The translations under genes and the position numbers were made by a program. The notes beneath the pieces were generated by a model, which was not told where the DNA came from, made no database searches, and saw only the letters and a list, made by a program, of their open reading frames with translations. A DNA stretch of 33,104 nucleotides from Aequorivita sp. (GTDB taxonomy: Bacteria > Bacteroidota > Bacteroidia > Flavobacteriales > Flavobacteriaceae). This document shows, piece after piece, positions 15,334 to 22,827 of the stretch (positions are counted from its first letter, which is position 1; each line of letters opens with the position of its first letter). Location: NCBI GenBank assembly GCA_026646335.1, contig JAPKFY010000016.1:1-33104 (forward strand). Direction: 5' to 3'.

Positions 15334-18300
15334 AACGATTATTACAATTCTTTTTAATGCTTAGCGCCCCATTGCTTTTTTCGCAAACCCCATGTGTTGG
15401 CGGAATGGCGGGTGGTTTTCCTTGTGAGGGCCTTACTTTGCAAGGACATATAAGCATCGCAAATTTAGGAGGTAAAGCTTATCCTGGAACTAACCCAATG
15501 GAAGCTCAGGATTCTTGGGGATGGACAGATCCGTTAGATAATAAAGAATATGCAATTGTAACACTAAATGATGGTACTGCCTTTGTAGATATTTCAGTTC
15601 CAACAAGTCCTCGATTTTTGGGAAAATTAAATTCTACTTATACTTCTCCAAATTCTTCAGCGACGAGCTGGTGGCATGATGTAAAGGTCTATAATAATTA
15701 TGCCTATATAGTGAGTGAAGCCACAAACTTTGGAATGCAGATTTTTGATCTTACAAGGCTTAGAGGCCTTTCTACAAGTACTACTAATACTAGTGGGCCA
15801 AACCAAATGAGGATTTTCACAAGAGATGGGTTGTATACTGGCGTTAGCAAAACCCATAACTTAATCATTAATGAAGATACTGGCTATCTATATCTTTTAG
15901 GCTCTAACGTTAATAGCGGAGGCCCAAGAATCCTAAATCTTAACAGCAACCCTACAAACCCATCAGTTGTTGGTAACATGTCAACTTGGGGGTATTGTCA
16001 TGATGCTCAAGTTGTATTGTATGACGGTCCAGACCCAGATTATCAAGGTCGCGAAATATTCGTTGGAGCTTTTAGTGGAAACAAAAAAATCAATATTATA
16101 GATGTTACAGATAAAAATAATCCGACATTCATTTCCTCAGTAACCTATGCTAATAAATACTATACACATCAAGGGTGGTTCACAGAAGACAAACGATTTT
16201 TTATTGCGGGCGACGAAGTTGATGAAGAAACCATAGGTATTAATACACGCACACTTGTGTTCGATTTAAATGACCTAGATAATCCTTATCTGTACCATTC
16301 ATATTCTGGTCCCACAGCAGCCATTGACCATAATGGTTACGTTGTAGGAAATCGTTTTTATTTGGCAAATTACAATGCAGGCATGAGGGTTTTAAAAGTG
16401 GATAATTTATATAATGCTTTGCCTTCAATGACTGAAATAAACCATTTTGACACACATCCAAGTACAGATATAGCTTCTTTTTATGGGGCTTGGAACGTAT
16501 ACCCTTTCTTTAAAAGCGGAAATATTATTATAAGCGATTTAGATGAAGGGCTTATTATTGTAAAAGATCCATTTTTTGATAATGTGGCTCCAGTTGCCAA
16601 TTGCCAAAACTACACTGCTACCTTAGACAAAAACACAGGCAGTATTACCATACTCGCTACAGATATAGACAACGGATCAACCGATAATTTTGGAATCACA
16701 AAAAGAACCCTTACAGGCCAAACAACATTTACCTGTAAAGATGTTGGCCAAACATTTAACGTAACTCTTACTGTTGAAGATGATTACGCAAACAAGGCGT
16801 CTTGTACTGCTACCGTCACTGTTGCGGCTGCCACAACAACTTATTCTGGAAGTAACTGGAGCAACGGTGCTCCTGGGCTTGGTTCCAGCGTAAAAATAAG
16901 TAGCGACTACAATACTGCCACCAAAGGGAGTATTGATGCTTGTAGCTGTGAAGTAGATGTCAATAAAACGCTAACTGTTGCTGCTGAGGATTATCTTAAT
17001 GTCACCAAGGACATTACGGTAAATGGAAATCTTATTGTGGAACACAAAGGAAGCGTAGTCCAATATGAAGATAACGCGGTTGTAACCAACAATGGAACCA
17101 TCAACGTTAACTACACCACACCTTTTATGGTGCCAAGAGTATTTGTGGTGGTGGGAAGCCCCATGACAACAGAAACCCGTAATGGTGCTTTTGGGAATTC
17201 GTATATGTTCCTAAACCACCTTACCGAAAACTTTGTGCCAAATCCGGATGTTGCTGCAGCTTTTCCAGGTGCTGAAAACTTTGCCGATGACAACTACAAC
17301 AACTGGGTTAATTTCACAGGAACAGTAAACCCTGGCGAAGGATATATTGCCCGTCCGCAGTTAAATGGAAATGATGGCAACAAAACCTATGATATGACCT
17401 TTGAGCAAGGAACGCTGAATACTGGCGATGTTGAGTTCACGGTAAAATACAATGTAGACAGAAACAGTAGTCCCAATGTATTGGCTAATCCATATCCATC
17501 AGCCATCAGTGCTGTAGACTTCATAAACGCCAATTCTATGGTTAACGAAGTGTATTTTTGGAATCCGAACACGCCGCCGAGCCCACTGTTACCAGGTGCA
17601 TACACTATGAATTTCAGTATGGAAGATATTTCCATGTACAACCTAATGGGAGGTACACCTGCGCCTTCAGATCCTTTACAATTAGATCCAAGTGGATATA
17701 TTTCCACAGGACAGGGATTTGGAATTAAGGCAACTGCCGCAGGTATTGCTACTTTTTCAAATGCTATGAGAGTAACTGGAAACAACAATACCGGTAACCG
17801 TCCAATGATGGATGGCAATGATAGGGTATGGGTACAAGTTAAAAACGAACAATACCAAATGCAGAACAATACGCTTATTGGTTTCTCTACATTGACCACT
17901 GCGGGTATGGATCAAGGTTATGACAGCCGAAGACTGGCAACGGTACTTTCGCTTTACACCCATTTTGAAGATGGCAGTAAAGAATTGGGTATCCAGAGCC
18001 GCGAAGTTTTTGAGGATGGAGCAAAGGTGCTTATGGGTTTTTCCAGTTTGTTAGATGAGAATCTTGAATACACTATCTCTATAAAGGATATTCAAGGCCC
18101 TGCTTTTGATGATGTAACCGTGTTTTTAATAGACAATGAACTCAATATAACCACCAATTTATCGCAACAAACCTACACCTTCAAAGCTGAAAAGGGAACT
18201 TATAACAGCCGTTTTACATTACAATTCAGAGGCAATGAAGTTTTAGGAGATGCAGCAAGTGCATTAGATAAAGTTTCTGTATTTCCAAATCCTACGAGCA

Positions 18301-18500
18301 ATTTGCTGAACATTGCATCGCCAGAAGCCAAAATCAGTACTTTGGAAATTTATGATATAAGCGGAAGAAAGCTTATGAACCTAGATTTGTCAGCCAATAC
18401 TCATTATCAAGTAGATGTTAGCACTTTGCAAAGTGCTGTGTATTTTGTAAAAATAAGTACAGATATGGGTTCCGTTACAAAACAGATTATCAAACAATAA
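15330..18500 (+). CDS. Choice-of-anchor B / LVIVD-type secreted protein with T9SS sorting domain, 1056 aa
   Basis: The signal peptide ends in LLFSQ. Residues about 30-420 form a choice-of-anchor B (beta-propeller, LVIVD-like) region: AYPGTNPMEAQDSWGWTDP, WWHDVKVYNNYAYIVSEA, YCHDAQVVLYDGPD and YYTHQGWFTED. An Ig-like segment follows (CQNYTATLDKNTGSITI, about 425-505), then a long beta-rich region with Asn/Thr-rich strands. The end is a type A T9SS domain (VSVFPNPTSNLLNI, EIYDISGRKL, AVYFVKISTDMGSVTKQI). It should be exported through the outer membrane and attached or released; the ligand is unknown. Its 5' end abuts gene relics, and its terminator is the duplicated one at 18531. Confidence 0.9.
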   Translation: MKRLLQFFLMLSAPLLFSQTPCVGGMAGGFPCEGLTLQGHISIANLGGKAYPGTNPMEAQDSWGWTDPLDNKEYAIVTLNDGTAFVDISVPTSPRFLGKLNSTYTSPNSSATSWWHDVKVYNNYAYIVSEATNFGMQIFDLTRLRGLSTSTTNTSGPNQMRIFTRDGLYTGVSKTHNLIINEDTGYLYLLGSNVNSGGPRILNLNSNPTNPSVVGNMSTWGYCHDAQVVLYDGPDPDYQGREIFVGAFSGNKKINIIDVTDKNNPTFISSVTYANKYYTHQGWFTEDKRFFIAGDEVDEETIGINTRTLVFDLNDLDNPYLYHSYSGPTAAIDHNGYVVGNRFYLANYNAGMRVLKVDNLYNALPSMTEINHFDTHPSTDIASFYGAWNVYPFFKSGNIIISDLDEGLIIVKDPFFDNVAPVANCQNYTATLDKNTGSITILATDIDNGSTDNFGITKRTLTGQTTFTCKDVGQTFNVTLTVEDDYANKASCTATVTVAAATTTYSGSNWSNGAPGLGSSVKISSDYNTATKGSIDACSCEVDVNKTLTVAAEDYLNVTKDITVNGNLIVEHKGSVVQYEDNAVVTNNGTINVNYTTPFMVPRVFVVVGSPMTTETRNGAFGNSYMFLNHLTENFVPNPDVAAAFPGAENFADDNYNNWVNFTGTVNPGEGYIARPQLNGNDGNKTYDMTFEQGTLNTGDVEFTVKYNVDRNSSPNVLANPYPSAISAVDFINANSMVNEVYFWNPNTPPSPLLPGAYTMNFSMEDISMYNLMGGTPAPSDPLQLDPSGYISTGQGFGIKATAAGIATFSNAMRVTGNNNTGNRPMMDGNDRVWVQVKNEQYQMQNNTLIGFSTLTTAGMDQGYDSRRLATVLSLYTHFEDGSKELGIQSREVFEDGAKVLMGFSSLLDENLEYTISIKDIQGPAFDDVTVFLIDNELNITTNLSQQTYTFKAEKGTYNSRFTLQFRGNEVLGDAASALDKVSVFPNPTSNLLNIASPEAKISTLEIYDISGRKLMNLDLSANTHYQVDVSTLQSAVYFVKISTDMGSVTKQIIKQ

Positions 18501-18530
18501 ATCCCCACAATCAATTATTTGCTTAACCTT

Positions 18531-18563
18531 AAAAAACCGCCAAAAAACTTTGGCGGTTTTTTT
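18531..18563. terminator. Terminator between the anchor-B gene and the TapB-like gene
   Basis: The stem AAAAAACCGCCAAA/TTTGGCGGTTTTTT is closed by an AAAC loop and has T- and A-tracts at its two ends. It lies between convergent genes, so it may serve both. It is homologous to the terminator at 14757. Confidence 0.9.
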
Positions 18564-18574
18564 ATCAGGAATAT

Positions 18575-19261
18575 TTACTCTTGAAACTTAGTGAGCAAAC
18601 TACTGCCGGTAACTTTGCCGTTTTTATCATAATTTACAGATTTAACTGTACCTATATTTTCTGTAACCCACTGTTTTGATGTTGAGCGCTGGCTTATGCC
18701 CATTTTCATGTCTGTGGTATAGGTTATAACAAAACAGTTAAAACTGCCTGCTGGGGAGGAAATAGTTTCTTTGCCAATTACCTTCCGGTCTGTAATTTCT
18801 ACCGTCATATTCATATTGATACCACTCATGTTTATCTTCATATCCATCGTTGCATCTGGCAACTTCTGTCCAACGGAAAGTTCATTTGGCCACTCCATAT
18901 TGGTGCCCGATATTTCATAATCCATATTGCCAAATTGTTCAAAAACCTGTGGATTGATCAGGGATTTAAAATCTATGGAAACCACTTTTCCGTTGCAGCT
19001 GACATCAAAAGAGGTTTCGGTAATTTGCTTTCCTTTTCCATCAGTCATCACAGAATTGATGGTGCCAATTTTATCGCCACCGGATTTTCTTACATTCACA
19101 ACGTCGTAATCTATGATGGCAGATGGTTTTTCTTTATTGTCATAAACCGTGATTTGAAATTTTGTGCCTTCGTTCAGCGGATAGAACTTGCTGCAATTGT
19201 TCTGTGAAATCCCGATAGACGAAATAAACAATAAAACGAAAGTATGGATCAATGTTTTCAT
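18575..19261 (-). CDS. Exported TapB-like / DUF3108-like protein, 228 aa
   Basis: The signal peptide ends in GISQN. The mature protein starts YPLNEGTKFQITVYDNKEKP and continues with long beta-strands: DYDVVNVRKSGGDKIGTINS, LPDATMDMKINMSGINMNMT and SSPAGSFNCFVITYTTDMKM. It ends VKSVNYDKNGKVTGSSLL. The 'G.F.C..I.Y' and 'G.V....Y' signatures are those of TapB/DUF3108-type proteins, which are lipocalin-like beta barrels of unclear function. It follows the small lysine-rich protein gene by 57 bp. A decayed copy of its 3' end lies at 14797-14870. Confidence 0.75.
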   Translation of the reverse strand: MKTLIHTFVLLFISSIGISQNNCSKFYPLNEGTKFQITVYDNKEKPSAIIDYDVVNVRKSGGDKIGTINSVMTDGKGKQITETSFDVSCNGKVVSIDFKSLINPQVFEQFGNMDYEISGTNMEWPNELSVGQKLPDATMDMKINMSGINMNMTVEITDRKVIGKETISSPAGSFNCFVITYTTDMKMGISQRSTSKQWVTENIGTVKSVNYDKNGKVTGSSLLTKFQE

Positions 19262-19318
19262 TAGGATTTAATTTTTCTTGAATGATATTTTAAAATTCTT
19301 CTAAGATCTCTAGAGTTT

Positions 19319-19633
19319 TCAGTCTTCGTCTTTTGGGTTTTCGGTTGTATCACTATTTTGTGTACTTGAAGTATTTGAATTGTCTTCAATTGGATCGCCG
19401 CCAATTATATTTTTACCAGAAGATTTCTTTTTACTCTTTTTCTTTTTTTCCTTTTTTTGGGAATCTACTATAGTATCCAGTACGCGGTCGGTACTTTTTC
19501 TGGTTTCAGTTTCTACACGTCTTTCCACCGTACGCTCTGCTGCATTGACGGCTTTATCGCCCAGTTTATCCAAAAATTGTGCGTTGCAACAACTGGCAAT
19601 ACAAATGAATAGGATTGTTAAAATTGTTTTCAT
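19319..19633 (-). CDS. Small exported lysine-rich protein, 104 aa
   Basis: The hydrophobic start ends IASCCNAQ (possible lipobox at Cys14, or signal cleavage after NAQ). A helical segment follows (DKLGDKAVNAAERTVERRVE, TETRKSTDRVLDTI), then a Lys/Ser stretch (KKEKKKKSKKKSSGK, about residues 60-75) and a polar acidic tail. The helical segment resembles the start of some Bacteroidota OmpA-like proteins, but here there is no OmpA domain, so it may be a shortened relative. It is likely co-transcribed with the TapB-like gene. Confidence 0.65.
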   Translation of the reverse strand: MKTILTILFICIASCCNAQFLDKLGDKAVNAAERTVERRVETETRKSTDRVLDTIVDSQKKEKKKKSKKKSSGKNIIGGDPIEDNSNTSSTQNSDTTENPKDED

Positions 19634-19652
19634 ACAGCTTGGTTATTAAGGT

Positions 19653-19802
19653 TCATTTCTTAAAGGTTACTTCTTTTATCACTTTATTGTTGAGCGTTAT
19701 TTTTAAAATATATATCCCTTTTGCCAGATTATTGATGTTCAAATAGATCTGTTTTCCCGGTACAATCCCCAGGTTACCTGAATATTGTTTTGCTTTTTTC
19801 AT
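19653..19802 (-). pseudogene. Orphan T9SS sorting-domain-like ORF, 49 aa
   Basis: The minus strand reads MKKAKQYSGNLGIVPGKQIY, then LNINNLAKGIYILKITLNNK and VIKEVTFKK, then stop. The pattern 'I.L.I.NLAKGIYILKI...K.I...F.K' is the last half of a type A T9SS C-terminal domain. There is no signal peptide or cargo in front, so it cannot be exported as it stands. It is probably the surviving tail of a deleted secreted-protein gene, or a chance start in such a tail. Confidence 0.5.
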
Positions 19803-19925
19803 AATTGGGGAAAAGGTGTGTTAAAAATAGAATGAAGATGGAAATAAGGCTGTAATTATTGTAACCAAAACTATAACAGATGTAACAAATCTGTATTTAA
19901 AGTCCTTTTAAGTGGGTATAGACTT

Positions 19926-22718
19926 CTATTTTGAAAGATATTCTGACGGGGAACACCCAAACTCCTGTTTGAAACATTTTGTGAAATAGGAGGGGTCGTT
20001 AAAGCCAACGGTATAACCAATTTCAGAAATAGAAATTTTATTGGTTTTTAATAAAGCCGCAGCTAACTTTAAACGTTGTGAACGAAGGAATTCAGTGGAG
20101 GACTGGCCTGTCAACGCTTTTAGCTTTCTGTACAATTGCATGCGGCTTACGCCCATTGCTGTGCTAAAAGTTTCTGCAGAAAAATCTGGGTTGGTCAAAT
20201 GATCATCAAGTACTTTTTGTAGCCTTTCCAAAAACCTTTCGTCTTCTGAAGAAACGGCAATGTCCTTTGTTGTTAAAATAACTTCCTGCGCGAAACGCCG
20301 CTGTAGCTTTCTTCGGTTTTCAATGAGGTTGTCTACGTTTGCCCGAAGCAACTGAGGATTAAAAGGTTTGGTTACATAGGCATCTGCACCTATACCCATA
20401 GCTTCCAGTTTTGCGGTCACTTGGTTTTTTGCGGTAAGCAGTATCACGGGAATATGCGATGTAAGTTGGTGTTCCTTTAAATTTTTGGTCAGTCCAAAAC
20501 CATCTTCTTCGGGCATCATAACATCGCTTATTACAATATCGGGTACATACTCCAGTGCCATTTCAAATCCTTCTTTCCCATCTTGGGCACAGAGGACGTG
20601 ATAGGTGTTTTCAAAAATAGAGCTTACATAGGCGCGGATATCTAGGTTGTCATCAACCACCAAGAGTATGGGGGCATCTTCGGGTGTTACAATGGTTTTT
20701 TCAAGTCTAAATTGTTTCTGTGTTGGGGCAGCAACTTCCGTTTTTGAGATTGCTGCACAAAAAATTTCACTGCTCTCAAAAGCATCTTTGTCGATGGGTA
20801 TTTTGACTGCAAATTCAGTCAGTCCATCTTTTTCACTGGTCATGGAAATACTTCCGTGGTGCAGTTCGGACAGCTCTTTGGCTAGGGCAAGCCCTATGCC
20901 TGCGCCGGGACTTACGATATTCGATTTATAAAACCGTTCAAATATTTTTTCTCGCTCTTCGGGTTTTATGAAGTTTCCAGAATTTTGAACGCAGATTTCA
21001 TAGGTGCGATCTTTTCTCCTGCCTTTCACCGTTATGGTTTCTTGGTCTGGAGTATATTTTATGGCGTTGCCTATGAGGTTGTAAAATATTTTTTCAATCA
21101 CATCTCTGTCAAACCAATCCACAATTTCATCTTTTTCAATACGTATATTATAAGTTATATTTTTTTCGGCACAACTAAAAGAAAATGCTTCCGCTTGAAC
21201 CAGTAAAAATTGTGGGAGGTTGTCTTGCTGTACTTGAAGTTTAAGGTTTTTGCTTTCCAGTTTTGAGAGGTCCAATAATTGGTCTACCAAATCCTTTAAC
21301 CTTTGCACACTGCGCAAGGCCATATTGAGATTTTTCCGATCGCTTTTTGACAATTTTTTGGAAGTGAGCTGATCTTCAATAGGGCCATTGATAAGTGTAA
21401 GCGGAGTGCGGAACTCGTGTGAAATGTTTGCGAAAAAAGTAGACTTTGCCTTATCTATTTCTTTAAGTTTTCCATTTGTTTTTTGTCGGTTTCTATATTG
21501 AAAAAAGAAAAACAAACTTGCTATAATTAAAAGAAATAGGCTTCCAAGAAACAGTAGGCGTTCATTTTTCTTTTGTTGTTCGACCAATTGCTTTTGGGAG
21601 GCGAGCAGTGCAATTTGCTGCTCTTTTTTTTCACTTTGATATTTGGTTTCCAGTTCGCGGGTTAGCTCGTTATTTGCTTTGTTTACTAAATCTCTTTTGG
21701 TTTCGTAGGCTTTTTGATAGAAAACATAGGCTTTTTCATAGTTTTTTGTTTCAGCATAACACAATCCCATTCCCTCCATAAGATACATATAGCGGTCGCT
21801 CAACCTTAAATCGATACTGTCGTAAATTATTTTGGCCTTTTCAAATTGTACCAAAGCATTTGCGCAATCACTTCTGCGTTTTCGGAAAAAGGTGCCGTAA
21901 GCCGTGAGCATACTAGCCAATTGTTCGGGGTTGTCCTTTTTGGAAAGATATTCAATGCCTTCTTCCAGTTTTTTTCCTGCACTGTTGTAATCGTCAACGG
22001 CGTAGTAATAATTCATATAAACAAGATATACACGCGCCATTCTTTCAACATTATCCTCTTTTTGATAATAATTGAATGCCAAATCTGCATAGTATTTGGC
22101 TTTTGGATAGTTTTCTATCAGGCCATTCATATCGGCCAAACGTAGGTAGAGGTCGTTTATGAGTTCTTCGGAATTTATTTTTTTGGCCAGTTCAAGCGCT
22201 TGCATTTGAAGCTTGTGACCCTGCTCAACTCCTTCGTGGGTAAAAGTGGTGCGTGAAATTTCAGACCGCGCCATTAAAGCTTTTACAACAGTTTCATTTA
22301 AAAAGCCGTGCTTGTTGGCCAAGGAATCTACTTTGAAGAAATAAGGCATTGCTTCGCCCATTTCCCTGTTATCATATAGCACGCGCCCTTTCATATAATA
22401 AACCTCAGATAAAAGCTTTGGGTTTTGCGTTTTCAGCGCTTTTTCCTTTGCCAGGTCAAAATATTGGGATTGCTCCCCGTAATTTATGTAGTTGGTAGTA
22501 TAAAGCAATTCCTTAGCGGCAAAAGCCGCTAAGGAATCGTTCTTAAGATTTTCAAAAATAGTTAGGCCATCTTTGGCAGCAAAGTAAGCGCTATCCCAGA
22601 CTTTTTCTTTGTTGAAGGTTTCAGCTTTTTCAAGCAACTTAAGTCCACGGGCGAAATCTTGGGAATTTGCGGAAACCCCAAAGAATAACAATAGGAGGAA
22701 GTATATTGCTCTTTTCAC
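19926..22718 (-). CDS. Hybrid sensor kinase: TPR, histidine kinase, receiver, AraC, 930 aa
   Basis: This is a one-protein two-component system. The signal peptide (to about residue 20) is followed by periplasmic TPR-like helices (about 25-370) and a transmembrane helix near 386-407 (LFLGSLFLLIIASLFFFF). HisKA has its phospho-acceptor at His434 (FFANISHEFRTPL). HATPase boxes are NLIGNAIKYTPDQ and GAGIGLALAKEL. The receiver has its phospho-acceptor at Asp732 (IVISDVMMPEEDG). Two AraC helix-turn-helices follow (about 825-930: MGVSRMQLYRKLKAL, EIGYTVGFNDPSYFTKCFKQ). Common Bacteroidota hybrids sense with a beta-propeller; this one uses TPRs. It starts with GTG, the only in-frame start after a stop that fits the signal peptide. 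The target genes are unknown. Confidence 0.95.
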   Translation of the reverse strand: MKRAIYFLLLLFFGVSANSQDFARGLKLLEKAETFNKEKVWDSAYFAAKDGLTIFENLKNDSLAAFAAKELLYTTNYINYGEQSQYFDLAKEKALKTQNPKLLSEVYYMKGRVLYDNREMGEAMPYFFKVDSLANKHGFLNETVVKALMARSEISRTTFTHEGVEQGHKLQMQALELAKKINSEELINDLYLRLADMNGLIENYPKAKYYADLAFNYYQKEDNVERMARVYLVYMNYYYAVDDYNSAGKKLEEGIEYLSKKDNPEQLASMLTAYGTFFRKRRSDCANALVQFEKAKIIYDSIDLRLSDRYMYLMEGMGLCYAETKNYEKAYVFYQKAYETKRDLVNKANNELTRELETKYQSEKKEQQIALLASQKQLVEQQKKNERLLFLGSLFLLIIASLFFFFQYRNRQKTNGKLKEIDKAKSTFFANISHEFRTPLTLINGPIEDQLTSKKLSKSDRKNLNMALRSVQRLKDLVDQLLDLSKLESKNLKLQVQQDNLPQFLLVQAEAFSFSCAEKNITYNIRIEKDEIVDWFDRDVIEKIFYNLIGNAIKYTPDQETITVKGRRKDRTYEICVQNSGNFIKPEEREKIFERFYKSNIVSPGAGIGLALAKELSELHHGSISMTSEKDGLTEFAVKIPIDKDAFESSEIFCAAISKTEVAAPTQKQFRLEKTIVTPEDAPILLVVDDNLDIRAYVSSIFENTYHVLCAQDGKEGFEMALEYVPDIVISDVMMPEEDGFGLTKNLKEHQLTSHIPVILLTAKNQVTAKLEAMGIGADAYVTKPFNPQLLRANVDNLIENRRKLQRRFAQEVILTTKDIAVSSEDERFLERLQKVLDDHLTNPDFSAETFSTAMGVSRMQLYRKLKALTGQSSTEFLRSQRLKLAAALLKTNKISISEIGYTVGFNDPSYFTKCFKQEFGCSPSEYLSK

Positions 22719-22755
22719 TTTTTATGGGGATAGATAAATTAATACTACAAGGTAG

Positions 22756-22763
22756 CAAATTTA
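22756..22763 (-). promoter_or_regulatory. Putative -7 element of the hybrid kinase gene (TAAATTTG)
   Basis: It is an exact TAnnTTTG match on the minus strand, 37 bp before the GTG start. No TTG is seen at 17-23 nt upstream, so only half the promoter is supported. Confidence 0.45.
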
Positions 22764-22827
22764 CAGCAATCAAACCGTATATTCTGGGAACTGTTTTAAT
22801 AATCAGGGAATTAACGCAGTGTGTTTT

